11,253 nt of DNA, taken from Pseudomonadota bacterium (lineage in GTDB: Bacteria; Pseudomonadota; Gammaproteobacteria; Woeseiales; Woeseiaceae). The stretch is from the NCBI GenBank assembly GCA_027295475.1, contig JAPUKV010000130.1, forward strand, positions 1 through 11,253, given 5' to 3'. Made by a program: the position numbers and the translations under genes. Positions 1-7,104 of the stretch are shown one piece after another. The notes below the pieces were generated by a model. That model was not told the DNA's origin. It did no database searches and saw nothing but the letters and a program-made list of their open reading frames with translations. The first letter of the stretch is position 1, and each line of letters starts with the position of its first letter.

Positions 1-578
1 TCAGTTTGTTGTGCCACGTAAGCCGCAAGATATTCATCCGGGATGAAAATGACCTTCTCGGCACAGAGCGATTCAACAACCGCAACGGCATTTCCAGAAG
101 TACAACAGATATCCGACTCGGCCTTGACCTCGGCGGAGGTATTGACATAGGTAACGACAGGCACGCCAGGATGTTTCTGGCGCAGTTGCCGGACATTGTC
201 CGCGGTGATGGATTCGGCTAGCGAGCAACCTGCCCGCTCGTCGGGAATCAACACGATTTTCTCGGGGTTGAGAAGTTTGGCAGTCTCCGCCATGAAATGG
301 ACACCGGCCAGCACGATGACCTCGGCATCGGTTTCGGCTGCACGTCTGGCCAGCGCAAGGGAATCACCGCTGATGTCGGCAACACAATGAAAAATCTCCG
401 GCGTCTGGTAGTTGTGCGCCAGGACGACCGCGTTGCGCTGTTTTTTGAGATCATTGATGGCCGCCACATAAGGGGCATGCACTGGCCATTCGATGGCCGG
501 CATCACTGACTTGATTCGTTCATAGGCAGCCGCGGTCGTTGCGGCGAGATCTACCGTATATTCAAGACTGGCTAGCAT
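1..578 (-). CDS. nadA: quinolinate synthase NadA, N-terminal part (cut by window edge)
   Basis: NadA is the cytoplasmic [4Fe-4S] enzyme that condenses iminoaspartate (from NadB) with dihydroxyacetone phosphate to give quinolinate in de novo NAD synthesis. About 192 N-terminal residues are present; the rest lies beyond position 1. Visible family landmarks are [10 protein letters not shown] at residues 54-63, [17 protein letters not shown] at 91-107, the first cluster cysteine in AGCSLAES (Cys118), and [20 protein letters not shown] at 143-162. The other two cluster cysteines expected in this family would lie off the window. The chosen ATG (576-578) follows an AGGTGA ribosome site (582-587 on the forward strand). 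The sequence resembles the short NadA form common in Alphaproteobacteria more than the E. coli form. It is divergent from a NadQ-type regulator, which suggests NAD-responsive control. Identification is secure; the lineage remark is from memory of family sequences. Confidence 0.96.
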   Translation of the reverse strand, partial: MLASLEYTVDLAATTAAAYERIKSVMPAIEWPVHAPYVAAINDLKKQRNAVVLAHNYQTPEIFHCVADISGDSLALARRAAETDAEVIVLAGVHFMAETAKLLNPEKIVLIPDERAGCSLAESITADNVRQLRQKHPGVPVVTYVNTSAEVKAESDICCTSGNAVAVVESLCAEKVIFIPDEYLAAYVAQQT

Positions 579-628
579 GGATCACCTGCTTATTTCGGCC
601 TCCAAAATCGAGACATCTATGACCATTT

Positions 629-651
629 AATATGCTCTGTGGGAGCATATT
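629..651. promoter_or_regulatory. palindromic operator, copy 1 (putative NadQ site)
   Basis: Perfect 9-bp inverted repeat: AATATGCTC, 5-bp spacer tgtgg, GAGCATATT. It lies in the nadA/regulator intergenic space. The right arm GAGCATAT recurs 24 bp further on in copy 2. Assignment to the neighbouring Nudix-type regulator is inferred from position and symmetry. Confidence 0.65.
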
Positions 652-677
652 GTTTATACTCACAGAGAGCATATAGT
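650..677 (+). promoter_or_regulatory. candidate promoter of the NadQ-like regulator
   Basis: TTGTTT (650-655) and TATAGT (672-677) are separated by 16 nt, with the -10 one base off consensus. Transcription would start near 684, leaving a leader of roughly 40 nt before the ATG at 727. Operator copy 2 overlaps the spacer and -10, and copy 1 touches the -35, so binding should shut off this promoter. Confidence 0.45.
653..675. promoter_or_regulatory. palindromic operator, copy 2 (putative NadQ site)
   Basis: Imperfect inverted repeat: TTTATACTC, spacer acaga, GAGCATATA (7 of 9 positions pair). The centre is 24 bp from that of copy 1, and both copies share the pattern TATRCTC-N5-GAGCATA. It overlaps candidate promoter elements on both strands. 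Confidence 0.6.
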
Positions 678-684
678 GTGTCAA
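653..684 (-). promoter_or_regulatory. candidate nadA promoter
   Basis: On the minus strand a perfect TTGACA (679-684) is followed by TATAAA (653-658). The 20-nt spacer is longer than the usual 16-18 nt, so the pairing is uncertain. Operator copy 2 occupies the spacer and copy 1 lies near the expected transcription start, an arrangement that fits repression. Confidence 0.3.
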
Positions 685-726
685 GTAGTTCGAGACAAAT
701 TCAGCCAATTACCGAGAACGGCCCCG

Positions 727-1803
727 ATGGCCAGGAATTCAGCCGACACAATCATCAATCTGATCGCAGTCATTGTGGCTGTAACCAACGACACGCCACG
801 CGTCCTGATCGTCGATCAGAACCTCAGGGACGCATCGGGCGTGCTGCACTCAGATGTCGATCCGTTGTCAGGATCGGGACGCTTTTCGCTGCCGAACGGC
901 CCGTTCGAACCCCGGAACCACCCCAGTCTGGAGAGCGGCCTGCGCAGCTGGGTGGCGGCCCAGACCGGCCTGGACCTTTATTACGTCGAACAGCTCTATA
1001 CATTTGGCAATCGTTATCGCGATCCTGGCGAGATCAAGGGTGGCCCAAGAGTTGTATCGATCGCATACATCGCCCTGACACACGAAGACGCCGTAGACAA
1101 GGAGAAAGCACACTGGCGGGACTGGTACAGCTTCCTGCCGTGGGAAGACTGGCGCTCAGGACGACCGGCTTTCGTGGAAGAGCATATCAAGCCGGCATTG
1201 GCATGCTGGGTGAGAGAACCGCAAAGCCAGAGCCGGCGAAAACAACGACAGGAACGAGTCAATGTGACCTTTGGTCAGAGCGCGGCGTCTGACATGGACA
1301 GCGTGTTGTCTCTCGAACGTTTCGAATTACTTTACGAGGCCAACCTTGTCCTTGAAGCACTGCGTGATGAGCGGGCTGCAATAAAAAATTCCGCGCCTCC
1401 CCTGGAAACGGCAGAACTTGTGACGTTTGACGATATGGGCACACAACTGGCATCAGACCATCGGCGAATTCTGGCTACCGCGCTCGGGCGCCTGCGAGGC
1501 AAGCTCGCATACAGGCCGGTCGTGTTTGAATTACTGCCTGGTGAGTTCACTTTGCTGCAGCTGCAACGCGTTGCAGAAGCACTGAGTGGTGCGGAACTGC
1601 ACAAGCAGAATTTTCGGCGACTCGTTGCCAACGCCGATCTCGTTGAACCGATCGGGCGAACCAGCGTTGTTGGCCGCGGTCGGCCCGCCGAACTTTTCCG
1701 GTTTCGTCGCGAGGTCCTGGGCGAAAAACTGACGGTCGGCTTATCACGACCCATCATGCGCAGTGGCGAGGCTCAGCGAACTCGGCACATCCGGGGAATT
1801 TGA
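727..1803 (+). CDS. nadQ: NadQ-like Nudix-related transcriptional regulator of NAD synthesis
   Basis: The 358-residue protein has two parts. Residues ~8-165 form a Nudix-like domain (IAVIVAVTNDTPRVLIV, LYYVEQLYTFGNRYRD, VVSIAYIALT, WYSFLPWEDWRSGRP). Residues ~265-328 form a winged helix of NrtR type (FTLLQLQRVAEAL, QNFRRLV, GRGRPAELFRF). The segment matching the Nudix box (LPNGPF to RSWVAAQTGL, 55-82) lacks the catalytic glutamates, so it is likely a ligand sensor and not a hydrolase. This matches the NadQ/COG4111 family, relatives of NrtR that control nad genes; the match is from memory of family sequences. Divergent nadA and two palindromes between the genes support the role. An in-frame GTG at 676 would add 17 residues, but it sits at the edge of operator copy 2 and over the candidate -10, and the ATG at 727 directly precedes the conserved domain. 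NrtR remains the alternative family label. Confidence 0.87.
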   Translation: MARNSADTIINLIAVIVAVTNDTPRVLIVDQNLRDASGVLHSDVDPLSGSGRFSLPNGPFEPRNHPSLESGLRSWVAAQTGLDLYYVEQLYTFGNRYRDPGEIKGGPRVVSIAYIALTHEDAVDKEKAHWRDWYSFLPWEDWRSGRPAFVEEHIKPALACWVREPQSQSRRKQRQERVNVTFGQSAASDMDSVLSLERFELLYEANLVLEALRDERAAIKNSAPPLETAELVTFDDMGTQLASDHRRILATALGRLRGKLAYRPVVFELLPGEFTLLQLQRVAEALSGAELHKQNFRRLVANADLVEPIGRTSVVGRGRPAELFRFRREVLGEKLTVGLSRPIMRSGEAQRTRHIRGI

Positions 1804-1898
1804 GGTTTCCGCAAAATAATCCGGGTTATGATACCTCTCGCATAAATGCAAATGCCGGTTCCGTTGCGGTCGATATTTGCTGCAATTTCGGTATATTG

Positions 1899-1916
1899 GG
1901 CGCCCGGTCAGGCGCC
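1899..1916. repeat. GC-rich inverted repeat (GGCGCC-N6-GGCGCC)
   Basis: Two self-complementary GGCGCC hexamers separated by cggtca can form a 6-bp GC stem with a 6-nt loop. It lies between the regulator and the efflux operon. No T-run follows on either strand, so it is a poor intrinsic terminator; a structural or protein-binding role is unproven. Confidence 0.35.
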
Positions 1917-1934
1917 AGCCTGGACATTGCATCT

Positions 1935-1972
1935 TTGGCGCGTGTCGAGCGGGAGTAGCATACTTACAAGTA
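1935..1972 (+). promoter_or_regulatory. candidate promoter and small operator-like repeat of the efflux operon
   Basis: TTGGCG (1935-1940) and CATACT (1959-1964) are 18 nt apart, each matching 4 of 6 consensus bases. A short inverted repeat TACTT-AC-AAGTA (1961-1972) overlaps the -10 and the expected start of transcription. No TetR- or MarR-type pump regulator is encoded nearby. Confidence 0.3.
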
Positions 1973-1986
1973 ATAATTGAAGGCCG

Positions 1987-3033
1987 ATGACACGCATGCA
2001 CTATTCACGATTCCTGCCGATCCTGCTTGTTCTGCTAGCCGGCCCTGTGCTGGCGCAGGGCGGGCCACGGGGTGACCGGACGGTAACCGTTGAATCCCTG
2101 GTGGTCGAACCGTCAATGCTCCGCTCCACGGTCGAAGCCGTCGGCATCGTGCTTGCCGATGCTTCCGCAACATTGCGTGCGGAAGTTCCCGGACAGATAC
2201 TGAAGCTGCATTTCGAAGACGGACAGGCGGTCGTCGAGGGTGAGCCCTTGTTTTCAATACAGGCGACCGTGCTGAACGCGGAAGCCAATGAGGCGAAAGC
2301 CAATGCCGAGCAGAGCGAAGCGGCATACACCCGGGCCAAGGAACTGATTGACGACAGGCTCATCTCGGCCACCGACTTCGATGCGGCCCGTGCTAACTAC
2401 AACGTCAGCATTGCCCGATTGCTGTCATCGCAGGCACGCCTGTCGAAAACAATTATTCGTGCGCCTTTCGATGGCTTCGTCGGTCTGCGTCTGATCAATA
2501 TCGGCGATTACGCAACCATCGGCCAGGAACTTGTCAGTGTCGTGCGCCTTGATCCATTGCGGGTCCAGTTCAGTGTTCCCGAGACCCTCCTGGCGCAGCT
2601 GAAGCCCGGGCAGAACATAGATGTCTCGGTGGGTGCCTATCCGGGTGAAACATTCAACGGTGTTATTACAGCCATCGCACCACAGATCGAAGTCACGGGC
2701 CACAGTGTGACGATTCGGGCGCGCTTGCCAAATCCCGACTTCAGGTTACGGCCAGGGTTATTTGCTCAGGTCAGCGTGACACTCGAGGTCAAGCCGGACG
2801 CGTTGCTGGTGCCGGAACAGGCCATCTGGCCGATTGGCCAGAAGAAAACAATTTATGTCATCGAGAATGGTAAGGCGGTGCAGAAGGTTGTCACCTTGGG
2901 TGAACGTCAACCTGGCAAGGTCGAGATCATCTCCGGAATCGTTGCTGGAGACGAAATCGTGACTGCGGGCCAGATGAAAATAGTTGACGGTGCAGCCGTG
3001 AAGACGATTCCGGCGACCGGCATAGACGACTAG
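1987..3033 (+). CDS. RND efflux periplasmic adaptor (membrane fusion protein, HlyD/MexA type)
   Basis: The 348-residue protein is the periplasmic bridge between an RND pump and an outer-membrane channel. A Sec signal peptide (residues 1-23, ending PVLA before QGG) has no lipobox cysteine, so the adaptor is probably soluble or peripherally attached, unlike lipidated AcrA/MexA. Next come the first lipoyl half (~60-92, AEVPGQILKLHFEDGQAVVEG), an alpha-helical hairpin (~95-152), the second lipoyl half (~154-187, IIRAPFDGFVGLR, IGDYATIGQELVSV), a beta-barrel domain (~190-265) and a membrane-proximal domain (~270-345). The order and length are normal for the family. GAAGG (1979-1983) lies upstream; it is close to the ATG at 1987, and the ATG at 1996 (12-nt spacing) is an equally possible start. 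The pump gene follows after 7 nt, so the two should be co-transcribed. Substrate cannot be read from the sequence. Confidence 0.94.
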   Translation: MTRMHYSRFLPILLVLLAGPVLAQGGPRGDRTVTVESLVVEPSMLRSTVEAVGIVLADASATLRAEVPGQILKLHFEDGQAVVEGEPLFSIQATVLNAEANEAKANAEQSEAAYTRAKELIDDRLISATDFDAARANYNVSIARLLSSQARLSKTIIRAPFDGFVGLRLINIGDYATIGQELVSVVRLDPLRVQFSVPETLLAQLKPGQNIDVSVGAYPGETFNGVITAIAPQIEVTGHSVTIRARLPNPDFRLRPGLFAQVSVTLEVKPDALLVPEQAIWPIGQKKTIYVIENGKAVQKVVTLGERQPGKVEIISGIVAGDEIVTAGQMKIVDGAAVKTIPATGIDD

Positions 3034-3040
3034 CGACACC

Positions 3041-6000
3041 GTGCAGCTATCCAGCATTTCCATACGCAGGCCGGTGCTAGCCACCGTACTGAACCTTGTC
3101 ATCCTGCTGATCGGGGTAATAAGTTACCAGCGGCTCGCGGTGCGTCTTATCCCGAACGTCGATGTCCCGATCGTTACGGTCCTTACCGTCTATCCGGGCG
3201 CCAACGCGCAAGTCATCGAGTCGCAGATCACCAATCCGATCGAAGATACGCTCTCGGGAATCGAGGGTATCGATTTCATCAGTTCCGTCAGCCGTGCCGA
3301 AGTGAGTCAGGTGACGGTGCGTTTTCTGCTGGATCGGAATGCCGATGCTGCGGCCAGCGATGTTCGAGACCGTGTGTCGCAGGCACGAAGATTCCTGCCA
3401 GAGGAAGCCGACGAACCGATCGTGCAGAAGCAGGAAGCCGACGCACGGCCAATCATCTATCTCGCGTTCTCGTCGGACCGGCACAATTTGACGGAGATTG
3501 CGGACATTGCCACACGGCTCGTGAAGGACCGCGTGCAGACCCTTCCCGGCGTTGCTCAGGCTGATGTCTACGGAAATCGCTTTGCGATGCGTATATGGCT
3601 CAATCCCGGCCGCCTCGCGGGTTTCGAACTCACCCCGCAGGATGTGGAAAACGCACTCCGTGCGCAAAACATTGAAATACCGGCCGGTCGTGTCGAAAGC
3701 CGAGATCGTGAGTTTACGGTGCTGGCGGAGACCGACCTGCGCGAACCGGAAGAGTTTGCACAGATCATCGTGAAGAAAACGGATGAGTTTCTGGTCAGAC
3801 TCGGCGATGTAGCGCGGATCGAACTGGGTGCGGACTCTGCCCGGTTTCGTGCGCGTTTCAACAGGCGTAATGCCGTACCACTCGGCGTCATCAAACAGGC
3901 GGTCGCAAATCCGCTAGACATCTCGAGCGCATTGAAAGTGTTGCTGCCGGAAATTACGCGAACACTGCCCGAAGGCATGCGCGTCGAGATGGCCTACGAC
4001 TCGACCGTCTTTATCCGGGAATCGATCGACGAGGTTTATGTGACCGTGGTCGAAGCAGTCGTCCTCGTCATGCTTGTAATTTTCCTGTTCCTCAGAAACT
4101 GGCGTGCCGTGATCATACCGTTGGTCACGATCCCGGTATCGCTCATTGGCGCGTTTGCACTGATGAATCTTTTTGGCTTCACGATCAACACACTATCACT
4201 TCTCGCCATAGTGCTGGCGATCGGACTGGTCGTCGACGACGCAATCGTGATGTTGGAAAACATCTACCGTCACATCGAGGAAGGTATACCGCCGTTCGAG
4301 GCAGCGCTTAAAGGAAGCTCCGAAATCGGTTTCGCGATTATTGCGATGACGCTGACACTGGCGGCTGTGTACTTGCCGTTCGCCTTCGCCACCGGACGCA
4401 GCGGTATGCTGTTCATCGAGTTCGCTTTGACGCTCGCAGGCGCGGTGCTGGTCTCAGGATTTACGGCGCTTACCCTGTCACCAATGATGTGCTCCAAGCT
4501 ACTGCATCATGAAGATAAGCATGGCCGCTTCTTCGAGATTGGCGAACGGCTTCTCAAGGGACTCGATCACGGTTATCGCGCCCTGCTCGATCGTGTGCTC
4601 AGATTGCGCTGGCTGACGATTGGTGCGGCAGCAGCCGTCGCAGCCGGTATGGTCGGCCTGTTCCTTTCACTGCCGCATGAACTCGCGCCGGCCGAGGACC
4701 AGGGCATCATTATCGGTTTCGGGACGGCACCTGAAGGTGCAACCATCGACTATACGGATCGCTACGCAAAGCAGATGGAGGACATTTACGAAGCTGTGCC
4801 TGAGCAGAACCGATTTTTCAAGATTGTCGGATTCAGTGGCGTGACGAACGCCATCGGGTTCATCGGCCTCAAGCCCTGGAACGAACGTCAACGCAGTGCG
4901 CAACAAATTGCAGAGAGCCTGTTTCCGGCATTTTCCGACATAGCTGGTCTCATGGCATTTCCGATTACGCCGCCTCCGCTCGGGCAGACTCGTTTCGGGC
5001 AGCCCGTCAGTTTTGTCGTGCAGTCGACCGGCACCTGGGAAGATTTGGACGATATAGTGTCGAAACTCCTGGCCAAGATGGCCGAGAATTCTCAGCTGAC
5101 CAATCCGGACTCGGATCTCAAACTCAACAAGCCAGAGCTGAGGGTCGACATCAATCGGGAAAAAGTTGCTGTGGTAGGTGCCAGTGTCGACACTGTCGGA
5201 CGCACACTCGAGACAATGCTCGGCGGCCGGAACGTCACGCGTTTCAAGATGGGTACCGAGCAATACGACGTGATCGTGCAGATCGATGATGACTCACGAC
5301 GGACACCGGGCGATCTCAGTAATATTTTCGTTCGCGGCAACGACGATACGATGATCCAATTGCAGAACCTTGCCACGGTGACGGAAACAGTTGCCGCGAA
5401 AGAGCTGAATCATTTCGATAAATTGCGGGCGGCGACAATCAGTGCCGGACTGGCACCCGGTTACTCGCAGGGTGAGGCACTCGAGTGGATGGAAAATGCA
5501 TTGCGTGAGGTGACGCCCGAACCGCTTTTTGATCTTTCCGGGCAATCTCGCGAATTTCGCGAGTCTGCATCGGGTGCGATGATGCTAATGGTGCTGGCGC
5601 TGATCTTTATCTATCTTGTTCTGTCCGCACAATTCGAAAGCTTTGTAGATCCACTGATCATATTGGTGGCTGTGCCACTCGCCATGTTCGGTGCGTTCCT
5701 GTGCCTGGTGATGTTGAACAAGGGGAATGTTCTTGGCTGGTGGACAGTGACCGGGTCGTGGAATATCTACACGCAAATCGGCGCGGTCACTCTGGTCGGC
5801 CTGATATCGAAGCACGGCATCCTGATCGTTGAGTTCGCAAACCAGTTGCGCGAACAAGGCATGGCCAAACGAGATGCGGTGCTGCAATCGGCTTCCCTGC
5901 GACTGCGGCCAATCCTGATGACGACGGGTGCGATGGTATTGGGTGCTGTGCCACTTGCAGTGGCGACCGGCGCGGGCGCTGAAGCTCGCCATCAAATTGG

Positions 6001-6109
6001 CTGGGTCGTTGCCGGGGGTATGAGTTTCGGCACAGTGTTTACCCTGTTTGTCGTACCGGTAGTCTACTTATTACTTTCGGCGCAGCATCGCGGTCCGAGA
6101 ACAGACTGA
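3041..6109 (+). CDS. RND multidrug efflux pump, HAE1 family (AcrB/MexB-like inner-membrane permease)
   Basis: The 1022-residue protein is a proton-driven trimeric transporter of the inner membrane that expels hydrophobic compounds through the adaptor and a TolC-type channel. It has the N-terminal SISIRRPVLATVLNLVI helix, the porter segment PGANAQVIESQITNPIEDTL (52-71), and the TM4 relay aspartates in GLVVDDAIVMLEN (Asp399, Asp400). Further on are the lysine in LISKHGILIVEFAN (Lys924, corresponding to AcrB Lys940) and RLRPILMTTGAM (954-965). Two repeated halves of TM and periplasmic segments are present and the length is typical. A glycine/tryptophan-rich stretch (~893-908) lies in the loop between TM10 and TM11. 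The GTG start is 7 nt after the adaptor stop and lacks a clear Shine-Dalgarno, so translational coupling is likely. No outer-membrane factor gene accompanies the pair. Export substrate is unknown. Confidence 0.96.
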   Translation: MQLSSISIRRPVLATVLNLVILLIGVISYQRLAVRLIPNVDVPIVTVLTVYPGANAQVIESQITNPIEDTLSGIEGIDFISSVSRAEVSQVTVRFLLDRNADAAASDVRDRVSQARRFLPEEADEPIVQKQEADARPIIYLAFSSDRHNLTEIADIATRLVKDRVQTLPGVAQADVYGNRFAMRIWLNPGRLAGFELTPQDVENALRAQNIEIPAGRVESRDREFTVLAETDLREPEEFAQIIVKKTDEFLVRLGDVARIELGADSARFRARFNRRNAVPLGVIKQAVANPLDISSALKVLLPEITRTLPEGMRVEMAYDSTVFIRESIDEVYVTVVEAVVLVMLVIFLFLRNWRAVIIPLVTIPVSLIGAFALMNLFGFTINTLSLLAIVLAIGLVVDDAIVMLENIYRHIEEGIPPFEAALKGSSEIGFAIIAMTLTLAAVYLPFAFATGRSGMLFIEFALTLAGAVLVSGFTALTLSPMMCSKLLHHEDKHGRFFEIGERLLKGLDHGYRALLDRVLRLRWLTIGAAAAVAAGMVGLFLSLPHELAPAEDQGIIIGFGTAPEGATIDYTDRYAKQMEDIYEAVPEQNRFFKIVGFSGVTNAIGFIGLKPWNERQRSAQQIAESLFPAFSDIAGLMAFPITPPPLGQTRFGQPVSFVVQSTGTWEDLDDIVSKLLAKMAENSQLTNPDSDLKLNKPELRVDINREKVAVVGASVDTVGRTLETMLGGRNVTRFKMGTEQYDVIVQIDDDSRRTPGDLSNIFVRGNDDTMIQLQNLATVTETVAAKELNHFDKLRAATISAGLAPGYSQGEALEWMENALREVTPEPLFDLSGQSREFRESASGAMMLMVLALIFIYLVLSAQFESFVDPLIILVAVPLAMFGAFLCLVMLNKGNVLGWWTVTGSWNIYTQIGAVTLVGLISKHGILIVEFANQLREQGMAKRDAVLQSASLRLRPILMTTGAMVLGAVPLAVATGAGAEARHQIGWVVAGGMSFGTVFTLFVVPVVYLLLSAQHRGPRTD

Positions 6110-6137
6110 ATCACGGCAAAATCTGCGGCTCAGCCAG

Positions 6138-7100
6138 TCAACTGCCGCGCGCTCGAAGTATCGCTTCGGCACGGGGATGGCGACTCACAAAATCAGCAGT
6201 GACGCGAGGAATTTCCGACTCGAGACCGCTCTCACGCAGGCAGTTCAACAGGGTTTCAAATCCGCGTAACGCGATTATCCAGTCCTGCCCTATTTCGCCG
6301 AGTGACGTTTCGAGCGCACGGCATGCCTCCACCCTGGACAGGCTGCCCCTGTCGTTCGCCGAATCCATCGCAAGCCCCAGTCTTGCATACGCCGCCCACG
6401 GACTATCGGGCAGGTCTGCAACCAGACCACGGAGTTCGGCAGCGCCTTTTTCGTCGCCGCCACCAAGATAGTAAAAAGTGGCTGCACCGGAACTCATCAA
6501 CGTTTGTGCCGCCGAAAGTTCGGCCTCGCGTTGCGGGTTTTCGACGTTGACCATGACGACGTTCGACGTCAGTGACAATTCATCGACGAAATACTCCGCC
6601 TGGAATGTGTAAGTGCCCGGCGTATCAAGTTGCCAGCCGCCGCGGCCGAAATAGACCGGCACCATCGCCGAGAGCATCTTCCCGGGGGCCAGTGCGACCT
6701 CTCTTCTGCCCCGGCCATCTCTGTGTACCGCCGGGTAATACAGTTTTTCCTGCTCATATTCCCGGTGTCCGATCTGCACACCCAGCAGGCCATATTCGGG
6801 CCCGAGCAAATTGCGTACCTTTTGCATTTCGTCGGAGCAATTCCGCAAGCTGACAATAAGCGTGAGCGGCTCACCGAGCAGGACTCGATCTCTTGCACTC
6901 GCCAGTTCAAGACAAAACGGCTTTCCTGATTCCGTCATGCCATTGGCAACGCCTGCAGAATCGGCAATTGCTTCGCCGACTGGAGATTCGTTATTCGCGG
7001 CGCCGTCAGGTTGACAGGCGCTGACGGCCAGCAACAGGCAGTACAGCAGCCCGGTGACTGTCCATTTCTTCCGGCTAACAGCGATTCGATACAGGTTCAT
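6138..7100 (-). CDS. lipoprotein paralogous to the C-terminal module of the upstream protease
   Basis: This 320-residue product has a signal peptide ending in the lipobox VSAC (Cys29), followed by Gln, which predicts an outer-membrane lipoprotein by the Lol +2 rule. A flexible linker runs to ~58. A beta-rich, Ig-like domain (~60-188) includes LLGPEYGLLGVQI (98-110) and GGWQLDTPGTYTFQAEY (154-170). A helical tail (~192-318) starts near FYYLGGGDEKGAAELRGL. These blocks align in order with residues ~825-1090 of the protease encoded just upstream, so the two are paralogous. Four cysteines (63, 88, 260, 287) in the mature part, absent from the protease copy, could form disulfides. The ATG lies 4 nt after the protease stop and no strong ribosome site is seen, so translation is probably coupled. 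Longer in-frame starts inside the protease gene would bury the signal peptide and were not chosen. Function is unknown. Confidence 0.85.
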   Translation of the reverse strand: MNLYRIAVSRKKWTVTGLLYCLLLAVSACQPDGAANNESPVGEAIADSAGVANGMTESGKPFCLELASARDRVLLGEPLTLIVSLRNCSDEMQKVRNLLGPEYGLLGVQIGHREYEQEKLYYPAVHRDGRGRREVALAPGKMLSAMVPVYFGRGGWQLDTPGTYTFQAEYFVDELSLTSNVVMVNVENPQREAELSAAQTLMSSGAATFYYLGGGDEKGAAELRGLVADLPDSPWAAYARLGLAMDSANDRGSLSRVEACRALETSLGEIGQDWIIALRGFETLLNCLRESGLESEIPRVTADFVSRHPRAEAILRARGS

Positions 7101-7104
7101 GACG

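Noticed and set aside
676..726. GTG start for the regulator
   Set aside because: It lies at the end of operator copy 2 and over the candidate -10 element, and the added 17 residues are not part of the conserved domain.
639..1292. Plus-strand 217-residue open frame
   Set aside because: It overlaps the NadQ-like gene in another frame; the translation is low-complexity Arg/Gly-rich, while the other frame has recognisable Nudix and winged-helix motifs.
1802..1837. Terminator after the NadQ-like gene (GAGGT/ACCTC pairing)
   Set aside because: The stem is only 5 bp with a long loop and no T-tract follows.
4667..5263. Minus-strand 198-residue open frame, and a similar one at 3077-3667
   Set aside because: Both are antisense to the RND pump, which is intact and conserved across these regions.
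6110..6137. Bidirectional terminator between the converging operons
   Set aside because: A GCGGC/GCCGC pairing exists, but it reaches into the lipoprotein gene, has a long loop and lacks a T-run.
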